Below are positions 8,222 to 14,994 of a stretch of DNA of 64,000 nt, piece by piece. The stretch lies in NCBI RefSeq assembly GCF_900167975.1, contig NZ_FUZU01000002.1:131501-195500 (forward strand). Direction: 5' to 3'. Origin of the DNA: Ohtaekwangia koreensis. GTDB lineage: Bacteria; Bacteroidota; Bacteroidia; Cytophagales; Cyclobacteriaceae. Position numbers and translations under genes: made by a program. Numbering within the stretch: the first letter of the stretch is position 1; each line of letters opens with the position of its first letter. The notes beneath the pieces were generated by a model. The model saw only the letters and a program-made list of their open reading frames with translations, searched no databases and had not been told where the DNA came from.

Positions 8222-8236
8222 TAACCCAATAGGTAA
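8222..8236. promoter_or_regulatory. Candidate operator copy 2, TAACC-N5-GGTAA
   Basis: TAACCCAATAGGTAA keeps both arms of copy 1 with a different spacer. It starts 51 bases after the start of copy 1. Confidence 0.6.
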
Positions 8237-8254
8237 ACAATTAAATTTATTTTA

Positions 8255-8269
8255 TTACCTAATTGGTAA
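8255..8269. promoter_or_regulatory. Candidate operator copy 3, TTACC-N5-GGTAA
   Basis: TTACCTAATTGGTAA has perfect 5-base arms around a 5-base spacer. It starts 33 bases after the start of copy 2. The site of action (leftward promoter, rightward promoter or both) is not resolved. Confidence 0.6.
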
Positions 8270-8328
8270 TTACAGAATTTTACTTTTACTTTTGAGCACC
8301 TGATCGGTTTTGGCAGTCCAATTGACGC

Positions 8329-8362
8329 AAAAAAAAATCAGGCAGAGTGTCTACCTGATTTT
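8329..8362 (-). terminator. Hairpin with a T9 tail on the minus strand
   Basis: Arms AAAATCAGG (8334-8342) and CCTGATTTT (8354-8362) pair perfectly. On the minus strand the stem runs into nine Ts, an ideal terminator for a leftward transcript. On the plus strand only four Ts follow. No leftward gene is visible to its right before the ubiquitin-like operon. Confidence 0.65.
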
Positions 8363-8500
8363 GGTGTAGAAATCTCGGATTAATCGGTCCAAGAAGTTCT
8401 TTTGTGATTCGCACTGCAAAAGTACTTACTATTTCTAACCATTCCAAATAGACATTCTTGTTCTAGTATAGATTACAGTACTTAAAGTTAGTAAGCCCGA

Positions 8501-8628
8501 TTAAAGTTCAAGTGCACACTTCCATGTAAAAAAGCGCAAGCTTCCCATCAGGAAGGTTGCTCTATACGATCCTGTATTGAGGATTGTGTAGAGAGAGGGT
8601 TATCATTTCTTATTACTTGAACTTTTAA
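8501..8628 (+). ncRNA. Predicted three-stem structured RNA upstream of the ubiquitin-like operon
   Basis: P1: TTAAAGTTCAAGTG (8501-8514) pairs with ACTTGAACTTTTAA (8615-8628), with one bulged T. It encloses two hairpins. P2: GCAAGCTTCC (8536-8545) pairs with GGAAGGTTGC (8551-8560) over a 5-base loop, with one G-G mismatch. P3: CTCTATACGATCCT (8560-8573) pairs with AGGATTGTGTAGAG (8580-8593) over a 6-base loop. Two positions in P3 pair only as G-U on the plus strand and would be A-C mismatches on the other, so the RNA reads rightward. P1 closes 12 bases before the ATG at 8641. It could be a cis-regulatory leader that hides the start region, or an independent small RNA. It resembles no riboswitch I recognise. 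No folding software was run. Confidence 0.6.
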
Positions 8629-8640
8629 TTGGAAACAATA

Positions 8641-9132
8641 ATGAATCAATTTAACAATGAGGATTTGGCCTCAAAAAAAACCAAAACTTTCAAAGCGTTA
8701 GTAGATGACGTTTTGGTAAAATTCGACCATCCTAAAGTAACTGGTAAGGAATTACTGACGGGAGCAGGGGTAAAAAACCTGGAATGTGTATCGCTGTTCC
8801 AAAAGCTCAAAGGCTGTGACTTTGAACGAATTAGTCTGGATGAAAAAGTTGATCTTTCTCATCCTAGTTTGGAGAAGTTCGTAGTCAAACCTCCTGACTC
8901 TTGGAACTACACTATTGATGAAGAGCCGGAAACCAGCACAGAGGCTAAGCTATCAGCAAATCAAATTTTAGCCAATGCCGGTATCACACCTGTTACCGAC
9001 TATTACCTGGTAGAATTTGATAGCACTGGTAATGAAATAACCCATAAGGATACTCCAGATGCTCCGATTCAACTGAAATGCCCTGGATCAAAATTCGTGT
9101 CTGTATTTAAAGGCGAAACCCCTGTTTCGTAA
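8641..9132 (+). CDS. Tandem ubiquitin-like protein (multiubiquitin-type, two beta-grasp domains)
   Basis: 163 residues from the ATG at 8641 (a TTG four codons earlier is less likely). There are two multiubiquitin-type repeats. Repeat 1 is residues ~15-84 (KVTGKELLTGAGVKNLECVS, then ...DEKVDLSHPSLEKFVVKP). Repeat 2 is ~88-163 (KLSANQILANAGITPVTDYY, then ...PIQLKCPGSKFVSVFKG). Both show the pattern 'vtg.elL..aG......L', 'i.vDL', 'eKFv.v'. The C-terminus is GETPVS and lacks a di-glycine, as I recall for this family, so how the conjugation site is exposed is unclear. It is the modifier for the E2 and JAB-E1 encoded 7 bases downstream. A structured RNA precedes it. Confidence 0.85.
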   Translation: MNQFNNEDLASKKTKTFKALVDDVLVKFDHPKVTGKELLTGAGVKNLECVSLFQKLKGCDFERISLDEKVDLSHPSLEKFVVKPPDSWNYTIDEEPETSTEAKLSANQILANAGITPVTDYYLVEFDSTGNEITHKDTPDAPIQLKCPGSKFVSVFKGETPVS

Positions 9133-9139
9133 CATTAAT

Positions 9140-9493
9140 ATGGCACGGGCTGATTTTATCAATCAATTGAAAGCTCTTGGGTTTGAAACCCAAGAGCTTA
9201 GCAATAGTATCGTAGCGATCGAGTACCTTGTTCCCATCGGGAAAAACAAGGGAAAAACAGTGCGGCTTGGGTTTCAAGTACAGGACGACTTTCCCATGAA
9301 TTGCCCCGCTGGTCTTCATTTCAATGCGGTAAACGCAGATAACTGGAAGGAGCCTCGTCAAAATGTAAGCGACAGCCCACTTGGATCCGGATGGAGATAC
9401 TGGAGTAGGCGATTTCCAGACTGGAACCGAACGGATCGATCTGTAAGAACATTCCTTGCGCATGTGAGAAACATTCTAACCAGAATCGAATGA
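9140..9493 (+). CDS. E2-like conjugating protein (prokaryotic E2 family)
   Basis: 117 residues, the compact size of bacterial E2-like proteins. Strand region 'AIEYLVPIGKNKGKTVRLGF' leads into the proline motif FPMNCPAGLHF (residues 51-61), equivalent to the P-x-x-P-P turn of E2 folds. Then comes GWRYWSRRFPDW (84-95) and a final helix RTFLAHVRNIL. It should accept the ubiquitin-like protein from the E1 and pass it to a target. Cys55, inside the proline motif, is the only cysteine, so the nucleophile is either an unusually placed cysteine or another residue such as one of the serines near 77-83. It lies between the modifier gene and the E1 gene and overlaps the E1 start by 4 bases (ATGA), implying translational coupling. 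Confidence 0.8.
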   Translation: MARADFINQLKALGFETQELSNSIVAIEYLVPIGKNKGKTVRLGFQVQDDFPMNCPAGLHFNAVNADNWKEPRQNVSDSPLGSGWRYWSRRFPDWNRTDRSVRTFLAHVRNILTRIE

Positions 9494-10929
9494 AGAGTTA
9501 TAGTATGAATATGACTAGCGCCATCCATGATGCGCTAGTCAAACACTTAATTCGGCCGGATGGGCAAGAGGATCTATGTTTCGCTACTTATGTTCCAAGC
9601 ACTGGCGCGATGCGAACTACTGGGATAATTACCGAGATAATTCTTCCTAATGAAGGTGACCGAAACGTACATTGGAATGTAGGCTTTATGCCAGAGTATT
9701 TTGAAAGGGCAATCCGTATTGCGCGAGGTAAAAAACAAGGCTTGGTGTTCTTACACTCGCACTTAACGTCTGGCTGGCAGGGAATGAGCAAAGACGATGT
9801 TGTTGCCGAAACTAGACTTGCCCCCGCTGCCTTCTCAACTACTTCATTTCCTCTCGTTGGACTAACGATGGGAACTGATGGTGCATGTAGTGCAAGATTC
9901 TGGATAAAGGATCCTCACGCAAAGAGATCATATCAAAGATTTTGGTGTGAGAATGTCAGGGTTATTGGCAAGAAGCTTTCAATAACCTTTAACGACCATC
10001 TTCTCAAACCTGCCTTCAACTCCGAACAACAGATGCGCACCATATCTGCATGGGGCCCAAAAATTCAAGAGGATCTCTCGAGGATAAAAATAGTAATAGC
10101 CGGACTCGGTAGTGTCGGGAGCATCATCGCGGAAATTTTGGCAAGAGCTGGTTTTTCAAATTTTATTTTGATTGACTTTGACTTAGTCGAACTGAAAAAC
10201 CTAGATCGATGTAGCGGAATGTTCAAAGAAGATGTTGGACGATTCAAAGTTGACACCGTTCGAGATGCAATCTTGAAATGTGCTACCTCTCCAGATGTTA
10301 GAGTTAGAGTTGTGCCATTTAGTATTTGCGAGACGGAGGGATTTCACGCAGCCCTAGATGGCGATATAGTGTTCTCTTGTGTTGACCGGCCATGGCCAAG
10401 ACAAGTGCTGAATTTTATTTCTTACGCGCACTTAGTCCCCATAATTGATGGTGGCATTTTAGTCAGAACTAACAGCAGCAATACTCGAATTATTGGAGCT
10501 GATTGGAAAGCACAGACGGTTGGTTACAAACGTGCCTGCCTGGAATGCTTGGGTCAATACAAAACGGAAAATGCCATCCTTGAGAGAAACGGGTTTCTGG
10601 ACGATCCGAGTTATGTGTTAGGCCTTGTGGAGGATAAGGCCTATAAAGAAGCACACGAAAATGTTTTTCCATTCAGTTCAAACTTGGCTTCGCTTGAGGT
10701 GTTGCAGCTGCTAAGCTTATTCATCGCTCCCTCTGGGTTAGCAGATGTTGGTCAACAGATGTTCCACTTTACATTGGGTACGATGGATCAAGATAAAACA
10801 AAAGAGTGCTGCACTGGATGTTACTTTCAGTCAATTGTAGGCAAAGGTGATAGCACTGGAGTACAAGTATACGATCGACATTTAGTAGCAGAGAATGCGA
10901 GAGCAATTCAACTATCTACCTCTAAATGA
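9490..10929 (+). CDS. JAB deconjugase-ThiF/E1 activating enzyme fusion
   Basis: 479 residues. The N-terminal JAB/JAMM zinc peptidase has the motif LHSHLTSGWQGMSKDD: His89 and His91, Ser100 and Asp103, with a candidate general-base glutamate at ~49. This domain removes or trims ubiquitin-like proteins. The C-terminal ThiF/E1 domain starts near 190. It has the ATP-binding glycine motif GLGSVGS (205-211), then LIDFDLVELKNLDR (227-240). Cysteines fitting a zinc site are CLEC (350-353) and CCTGC (440-444); Cys350 or a neighbour may also be the catalytic cysteine. It would adenylate the modifier C-terminus and transfer it to the E2. Domain order and neighbours match bacterial ubiquitin-like cassettes described from comparative genomics. 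A strong terminator follows. Confidence 0.88.
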   Translation: MKSYSMNMTSAIHDALVKHLIRPDGQEDLCFATYVPSTGAMRTTGIITEIILPNEGDRNVHWNVGFMPEYFERAIRIARGKKQGLVFLHSHLTSGWQGMSKDDVVAETRLAPAAFSTTSFPLVGLTMGTDGACSARFWIKDPHAKRSYQRFWCENVRVIGKKLSITFNDHLLKPAFNSEQQMRTISAWGPKIQEDLSRIKIVIAGLGSVGSIIAEILARAGFSNFILIDFDLVELKNLDRCSGMFKEDVGRFKVDTVRDAILKCATSPDVRVRVVPFSICETEGFHAALDGDIVFSCVDRPWPRQVLNFISYAHLVPIIDGGILVRTNSSNTRIIGADWKAQTVGYKRACLECLGQYKTENAILERNGFLDDPSYVLGLVEDKAYKEAHENVFPFSSNLASLEVLQLLSLFIAPSGLADVGQQMFHFTLGTMDQDKTKECCTGCYFQSIVGKGDSTGVQVYDRHLVAENARAIQLSTSK

Positions 10930-10953
10930 GCCACACTTTCAACACACCAAAAC

Positions 10954-10982
10954 AAAAAAGCTCTGAAGATCAGAGCTTTTTT
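10954..10982. terminator. Bidirectional terminator closing the ubiquitin-like operon
   Basis: Arms AAAAAAGCTCTGA and TCAGAGCTTTTTT pair perfectly over a 3-base loop, with A and T tracts on both sides. It can also end the leftward HTH gene at 11065. Confidence 0.92.
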
Positions 10983-11064
10983 CTACTTAAATAGCCGAGA
11001 CGAGCAGACCCTTGAGGCAAACTCCTCTATGAAGCCTCAATAGACTCATATATACTTGCCAAAT

Positions 11065-11274
11065 CTATTTCTTCGTAGGCACCAACAATTCCCTAATATC
11101 AACATCAAGTAATCTTGCTACTTCAACAAGAGTTTCCAACGGAGGTTGAACGTCATTTCGGCACCAACGAGATATAGTTGTAGTATTCATGCCGAGCTCT
11201 TCTGCTAACCATTTGTTTGTTCTTCTTTTTTCAACCAACACAACCTTGATGCGATTTATTTCCTTAAAAGCCAT
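11065..11274 (-). CDS. Small XRE-type HTH regulator (copy 1)
   Basis: 69 residues, all one helix-turn-helix domain of the Cro/C1 type. The recognition part is WLAEELGMNTTTISRWCRND, followed by QPPLETLVEVARLLDVDIRELL. It closely resembles the HTH protein at 22157-22369: both start with a 'RLKVVL.EK+.TNK.LA' segment, share ISRWC/VSRWC, and have the same C-terminal helix. Each copy is divergent from a ~110-residue protein, so the pair forms a module present twice in the window. A shared sequence element lies in the divergent intergenic region. Probable autoregulator. Confidence 0.88.
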   Translation of the reverse strand: MAFKEINRIKVVLVEKRRTNKWLAEELGMNTTTISRWCRNDVQPPLETLVEVARLLDVDIRELLVPTKK

Positions 11275-11338
11275 TCGTTTTTGTCCTAGCAGTGAATCGT
11301 TTCAATCAAATTTAGGATTTGATAATCAAACAGAAACG

Positions 11339-11426
11339 GCACTTAAAACGCATCATTAAAAGTTTTTAATGCACTTTATAATGCATACTATGCATTTTTA
11401 AATTATCATTGTGCACTTAAATACAT
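11339..11426. promoter_or_regulatory. Divergent control region with repeated and palindromic elements
   Basis: Four elements are seen. GCACTTAAAACGCAT (11339-11353) recurs as GCACTTAAATACAT at 11413-11426 and as GCGCTTAAAACACAT at 22090-22104 in the second module. CATTAAAA-GT-TTTTAATG (11354-11371) is a perfect inverted repeat. AATGCAT-ACT-ATGCATT (11380-11396) is another. These are likely binding sites for the adjacent HTH protein. Confidence 0.5.
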
Positions 11427-11431
11427 CTGTT

Positions 11432-11740
11432 ATGCAGGATAAAAATCTCATCATTTCTTTAATCAAAGATGATTTAACTAACAACAAACTTGTCAGCGGC
11501 CTTAGTAATCTTGGGCTCAGCGCAGGCGATTACCATTTACAACTAAGTGGAACAATCCTAACAATGATCGGCCTGGATACCGAGGATGATTCCATCCACG
11601 ACCTATATTTCCAGCTAACCCAGCAAAGTGAATCGCTTGATCTTTCCAATATCAGCACCCGCGAGCAGCAGTTGGATGGCATGGCGCAGTCTATATATAG
11701 CGAGCTGTCACGAAGAAAAGCATTGAGCAACCAGGTTTAA
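11432..11740 (+). CDS. Conserved ~100-residue protein of the HTH module (copy 1)
   Basis: 102 residues from the ATG at 11432; an upstream GTG at 11411 lies inside a repeated operator-like element and is less likely. No named domain recognised. The pattern 'LIKDDL.NNKLVSGLSNLGL', 'YHLQLSGTILTMIGLDTEDD', 'hDLYFQL', ending in a helix with 'MAQSIYSEL', is shared with the protein at 21658-21993 ('LLKQELKSYRFFNGLREIGL', 'LLLTYIGFDDEEN', 'DFYFALL', 'LALRVYLEL'). It is all-helical, acidic and cytoplasmic. Both copies are divergent from related HTH genes, suggesting an adaptor, antirepressor or toxin-antitoxin-like partner; the function is not known. Confidence 0.7.
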   Translation: MQDKNLIISLIKDDLTNNKLVSGLSNLGLSAGDYHLQLSGTILTMIGLDTEDDSIHDLYFQLTQQSESLDLSNISTREQQLDGMAQSIYSELSRRKALSNQV

Positions 11741-11906
11741 TAAGCATCAACAGTCATCATAAAAGAGCTATGCAGCTACCTTACCTATATCCCTGGCAGG
11801 CACAGAGTATGGATAAAGTATAAGTATCAAATCATTTCCAGTCGGTAAGCCGGGTATATTTGGAAGTAAACTTATATACCACATCTGCAGACATAAAGGC
11901 AACAGC

Positions 11907-11935
11907 AAAAGGCCCCGATAAATCGGGGCCTTTTT
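11907..11935 (+). terminator. Intrinsic terminator
   Basis: AAGGCCCCGAT and ATCGGGGCCTT form an 11-bp stem with a 2-base loop, followed by a T tract. It would end the rightward gene at 11432 and can work in the opposite direction. Confidence 0.9.
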
Positions 11936-11996
11936 ATTGGATAGGGTTTTTCACAATCGAGAGCGCAGCGATCTAGCGGCAACTCCCTACCTAAAG

Positions 11997-12866
11997 CTAT
12001 TTCTTCTTCTTTTTAGAGAGTACCAGGTAGCCATCCGATGTTGTATCATCCTTATCACCTATTCTGAATTGTCCTCCCAGTGAGAGTTTTTTATCCGTGA
12101 GTTCGTCAATTATATATTCGTTAGACTCATCGCTTGTAAGGGTGAGTCTCATGGCTTGTCTGCCTTCAACCACAACGTGATCTAGCTTCCATTTAAAGTT
12201 TTGCTCAGCTTTGTTAGGACAATCTTTTGCTGTGCTGCCATACCACCACGTTCCCGTGTTATCAGCACGAAGTTCAATTTGTACATCTTTCTTGCACTTG
12301 TCGTCTGTCCATATCAGGAGATCGTATGAGGTAGCCCCGGCATTTCGGTATGCTTCAGCATCTACACGTCTCATCAAATCATAGTCATAGTAACCAACAA
12401 TTCTGGCACGCTCTGCTTCTATGTCGATCTTGGCATCGCCCGGAAATAAATAACCAATCGGTGTAATAGATGTAAGGGGAGACATTACTATCCATCCATC
12501 AGTACCTCCACTGATCCACGCAATCCTGCGCTTCTTACCAAAGTATGTCTCCATGGTACGACTAATGGAAACGGTTAATTCAGTACCGTTGTTATCAACC
12601 TTATATTCTCTACTGCTCTTGTTTTTAGTAGCAACATCGGTAACACCCTTTATTTTATAGCGAATGATTTTACTGCCGAGATGAGTAATTATACTATCTT
12701 CCGATACGATTACTTCAGCCTGTTCATGAACGGGCTTGGAATAAAAATTATTACTATACTTCTTGTAATCAAACCAGCGATTGTCCTTAAAGGAAGTAGT
12801 AGACTGAGCGTTAGCTTGATTCAAAAAGAGAATGAAAAAAAGGAAGACAAGAATTGTATTGCGCAT
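11997..12866 (-). CDS. Secreted hypothetical protein, beta-rich
   Basis: 289 residues. A clear signal peptide covers 1-20 (MRNTILVFLFFILFLNQANA). The rest is beta-rich with no recognised domain. Two cysteines (KCKKD near 192 and KDCPNK near 214) could form a disulphide, consistent with a periplasmic or outer-membrane location. The protein ends in a poly-lysine tail (SKKKKK). There is no lipobox and no type IX sorting domain. It is a single gene with a long gap on both sides. Confidence 0.65.
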   Translation of the reverse strand: MRNTILVFLFFILFLNQANAQSTTSFKDNRWFDYKKYSNNFYSKPVHEQAEVIVSEDSIITHLGSKIIRYKIKGVTDVATKNKSSREYKVDNNGTELTVSISRTMETYFGKKRRIAWISGGTDGWIVMSPLTSITPIGYLFPGDAKIDIEAERARIVGYYDYDLMRRVDAEAYRNAGATSYDLLIWTDDKCKKDVQIELRADNTGTWWYGSTAKDCPNKAEQNFKWKLDHVVVEGRQAMRLTLTSDESNEYIIDELTDKKLSLGGQFRIGDKDDTTSDGYLVLSKKKKK

Positions 12867-12997
12867 AATTGGTAAGGTTGATTTTTTTAGGAAGCTAATA
12901 CTAAAATAGTGAGTCCTGCTGCTATAAAGGATAGAATGGATTATGCTACGGTATAATGATTTATAATGAGTCGAGAATACGTCATTCCATATATAGT

Positions 12998-13249
12998 TTA
13001 AACAATCCTTGACTCTGAATACAAATCATAAGCAGCTACTAATGATTCGCGACCGGTTGACGTTTTATAAATTTCGTACTCGCTGATTTCAGCGCGCTGC
13101 TCTGCATAAACAGGACGATAATTTGATTCGTATTCATCCCAAATTATAAGCATGTAACTATATCGTATTTTACTTGCCCTGCCATTTTCCATCCAAAGAT
13201 TAAAAACCTCTTCGTCCAGTGATTTCGGAAAGCCTGATCCATCAAACAT
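12998..13249 (-). CDS. Conserved small protein, 83 residues, unknown
   Basis: Starts MFDGSGFPKSLDEEVFNLWM and continues with a mixed helix/strand pattern (YSYMLIIWDEYESNYRPVYA, ...ESLVAAYDLYSESRI). It is acidic and aromatic-rich, with no signal peptide or membrane segment. The composition and clean start are protein-like, and nothing overlaps it. I do not recognise the family. Confidence 0.55.
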   Translation of the reverse strand: MFDGSGFPKSLDEEVFNLWMENGRASKIRYSYMLIIWDEYESNYRPVYAEQRAEISEYEIYKTSTGRESLVAAYDLYSESRIV

Positions 13250-13335
13250 ATAAAAGCTTATTATATAGTGGGAAATTTAGACAATAGCATTCATTTGGCA
13301 ATGAATACACCTATGCGTTTAATCATCAAAAAAAG

Positions 13336-13848
13336 CTAACCTTTAAACAAACTTTGTTTGTATCCCATCACCAGGAAATCAACAAACGTGAGCCAGAAAA
13401 CTACATGGCCTATCACGAACATAATATTTCCTTGCTCATCTGAAATCATGTTTAGAAAAATCAATGGGACGGGAGTATAAAACGTGAAGACGGTTAACAG
13501 CTTCAATATATCAAGATGATTCTTTGTTTTCTTTGCCAGGAAATGAGCCATATATACCAGTGGCAGAAGTAACCATGGCAGTACGAGTAGCTCATCGGCT
13601 CCCGCCAAATGCAAAATCTTGAATAGAACCCCAAGAATTAAAACAGCAATAACAGCTTTCGCCACTTTAAAGTAACGCGTATTTCGAAATGTTCCATTTA
13701 ACAGCATCATAATAATACCCATCACTTCAGCTATCGTGAGAAATCTTTCAGCATAATCTCTATCAAAAACTGATACCGGCAATGATAGAAAACAACCAAC
13801 CGCGAGCAGCAGCAGAATACTGATAACTGCAATCAAAAATTTATTCAT
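13336..13848 (-). CDS. Integral membrane protein, 170 residues, unknown
   Basis: Five hydrophobic segments are visible: residues ~4-24, 38-54 (weak), 62-82, 88-107 and 115-160 (two close segments). A short charged loop KKTKNHLD lies between the fourth and fifth. There are no catalytic motifs. It is a single leftward gene with no informative neighbour. Confidence 0.6.
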   Translation of the reverse strand: MNKFLIAVISILLLLAVGCFLSLPVSVFDRDYAERFLTIAEVMGIIMMLLNGTFRNTRYFKVAKAVIAVLILGVLFKILHLAGADELLVLPWLLLPLVYMAHFLAKKTKNHLDILKLLTVFTFYTPVPLIFLNMISDEQGNIMFVIGHVVFWLTFVDFLVMGYKQSLFKG

Positions 13849-14187
13849 AGGTAGACATTAGGAGTCGCGAAATATATCCCTTCGATGTTTAACTTAAAAG
13901 GATGATCGTATATGCGCACAAACATATCCATCTTTCACGTGTCGCAACACAAACTATATCTCAAAAGAATCAAGCGAACGCATCCAATATTGAATACAAA
14001 ACGTAGTTGATTGAGAGTCTATATTAAAGCATGTCGGATGGCTTGAGAGTGTATTATTTACGCGAACACTTTATTTTGTCGCAATTCGCCCGCTTGAAAG
14101 TCGTTTTTCACCAACCTCGAGGTTGTATTCTTATACTATGTTTGCATTAACAAAACGAAACAAACTATCACTTAAACATTAATATTT
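13849..14187. promoter_or_regulatory. Upstream region of the SRPBCC gene with a perfect 14-base palindrome and a -7 element
   Basis: No gene is seen here. CAACCTCGAGGTTG (14112-14125) is a perfect palindrome. TATGTTTG (14137-14144) matches the Bacteroidota -7 consensus TAnnTTTG and lies 44 bases before the ATG at 14188. No good -33 TTTG stands at the expected distance. The palindrome falls where a -33 element would be, so a bound factor could activate or block the promoter. Confidence 0.45.
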
Positions 14188-14616
14188 ATGGAAACAACAA
14201 CCCGAAACGCGATCACTGTAGAAGCAACCGTTAAAGCCCCGGTAGAAAAAGTTTGGGAAATATGGTCCGAGCCGAAACATATCACGCAATGGTGTCAGGC
14301 ATCTGACGACTGGCATGCTCCACACGCTGAAAATGATTTACAAACAAATGGAAAGTTCAAGACTACCATGGCTGCTAAAGATGGCAGCATGAGTTTCGAC
14401 TTTGGTGGAGTATATACCAACGTTGAGCCCTATAAACTAATTGAATATGCCATGGAGGACGGTCGCAAAGTAAAGATCGCATTCGAGGCCAACGGTGCTG
14501 AAACAAAAGTGATAGAAACATTTGATCCTGAAGATACCAACCCAATCGAGATGCAACGGGGTGGCTGGCAGGCCATTCTTGATAACTTCAAGAAGTACGC
14601 AGAAGTAAATCTATAG
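14188..14616 (+). CDS. SRPBCC/AHSA1-family protein
   Basis: 142 residues, one START-like (Bet v 1) domain. It opens 'ITVEATVKAPVEKVWEIWSE', has the W..W pair (ITQWCQASDDWHAP), then FDFGGVYTNVEPYKLIEYAM, and ends in the long helix GGWQAILDNFKKYAE. AHSA1-type proteins bind hydrophobic ligands or act as chaperone cofactors; the ligand is unknown. A 14-base palindrome and a -7 element lie upstream. Confidence 0.85.
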   Translation: METTTRNAITVEATVKAPVEKVWEIWSEPKHITQWCQASDDWHAPHAENDLQTNGKFKTTMAAKDGSMSFDFGGVYTNVEPYKLIEYAMEDGRKVKIAFEANGAETKVIETFDPEDTNPIEMQRGGWQAILDNFKKYAEVNL

Positions 14617-14652
14617 TATATACCTCGGTGACTGCATTTACAAAGACACGTT

Positions 14653-14958
14653 ATGGCAACGCTAAAAAAGAATCTTAGAGTTTGTAAAGCAGGACACACA
14701 TACTATAAAAGCAGCGATTGCCCAACCTGTCCGGTTTGCGAACAAGAACGCAAACCGGCAGCAGGTTTTCTCTCTACAATCAGTGCACCCACGAGGCGAG
14801 CGCTAGAAGCTGCCGGTATTAAAACATTGCATCAACTTTCGCAATGGAGTGAGTCCGATATATTGAAGCTACATGGTGTAGGACCAAGCAGTATACCCAA
14901 ATTACGCAAAGCGCTGTACGCTGAGAAACTCACCTTCTCCAAGAGCAAGTCAGACTGA
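14653..14958 (+). CDS. Zinc-ribbon plus helix-hairpin-helix protein (RNA polymerase alpha-CTD-like)
   Basis: 101 residues. The N-terminal zinc ribbon uses Cys11 plus Cys23, Cys26 and Cys29 (CPTCPVCE). The C-terminal domain (residues ~40-92) is the alpha-CTD/HhH fold: 'APTRRALEAAGIKTLHQLSQ', 'LKLHGVGPSSIPKLRKAL'. Such stand-alone proteins are common in Bacteroidota. The fold binds DNA non-specifically or at UP elements; the role is unknown. It is 36 bases downstream of the SRPBCC gene and possibly co-transcribed. Confidence 0.8.
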   Translation: MATLKKNLRVCKAGHTYYKSSDCPTCPVCEQERKPAAGFLSTISAPTRRALEAAGIKTLHQLSQWSESDILKLHGVGPSSIPKLRKALYAEKLTFSKSKSD

Positions 14959-14994
14959 TTCATAAAACCATTGAGCGCTATATATAGTAGCGTC

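Noticed and set aside
8501-8628. Retron-type RNA
   Set aside because: Closing inverted repeats and hairpins are reminiscent of a retron RNA, but there is no reverse transcriptase nearby.
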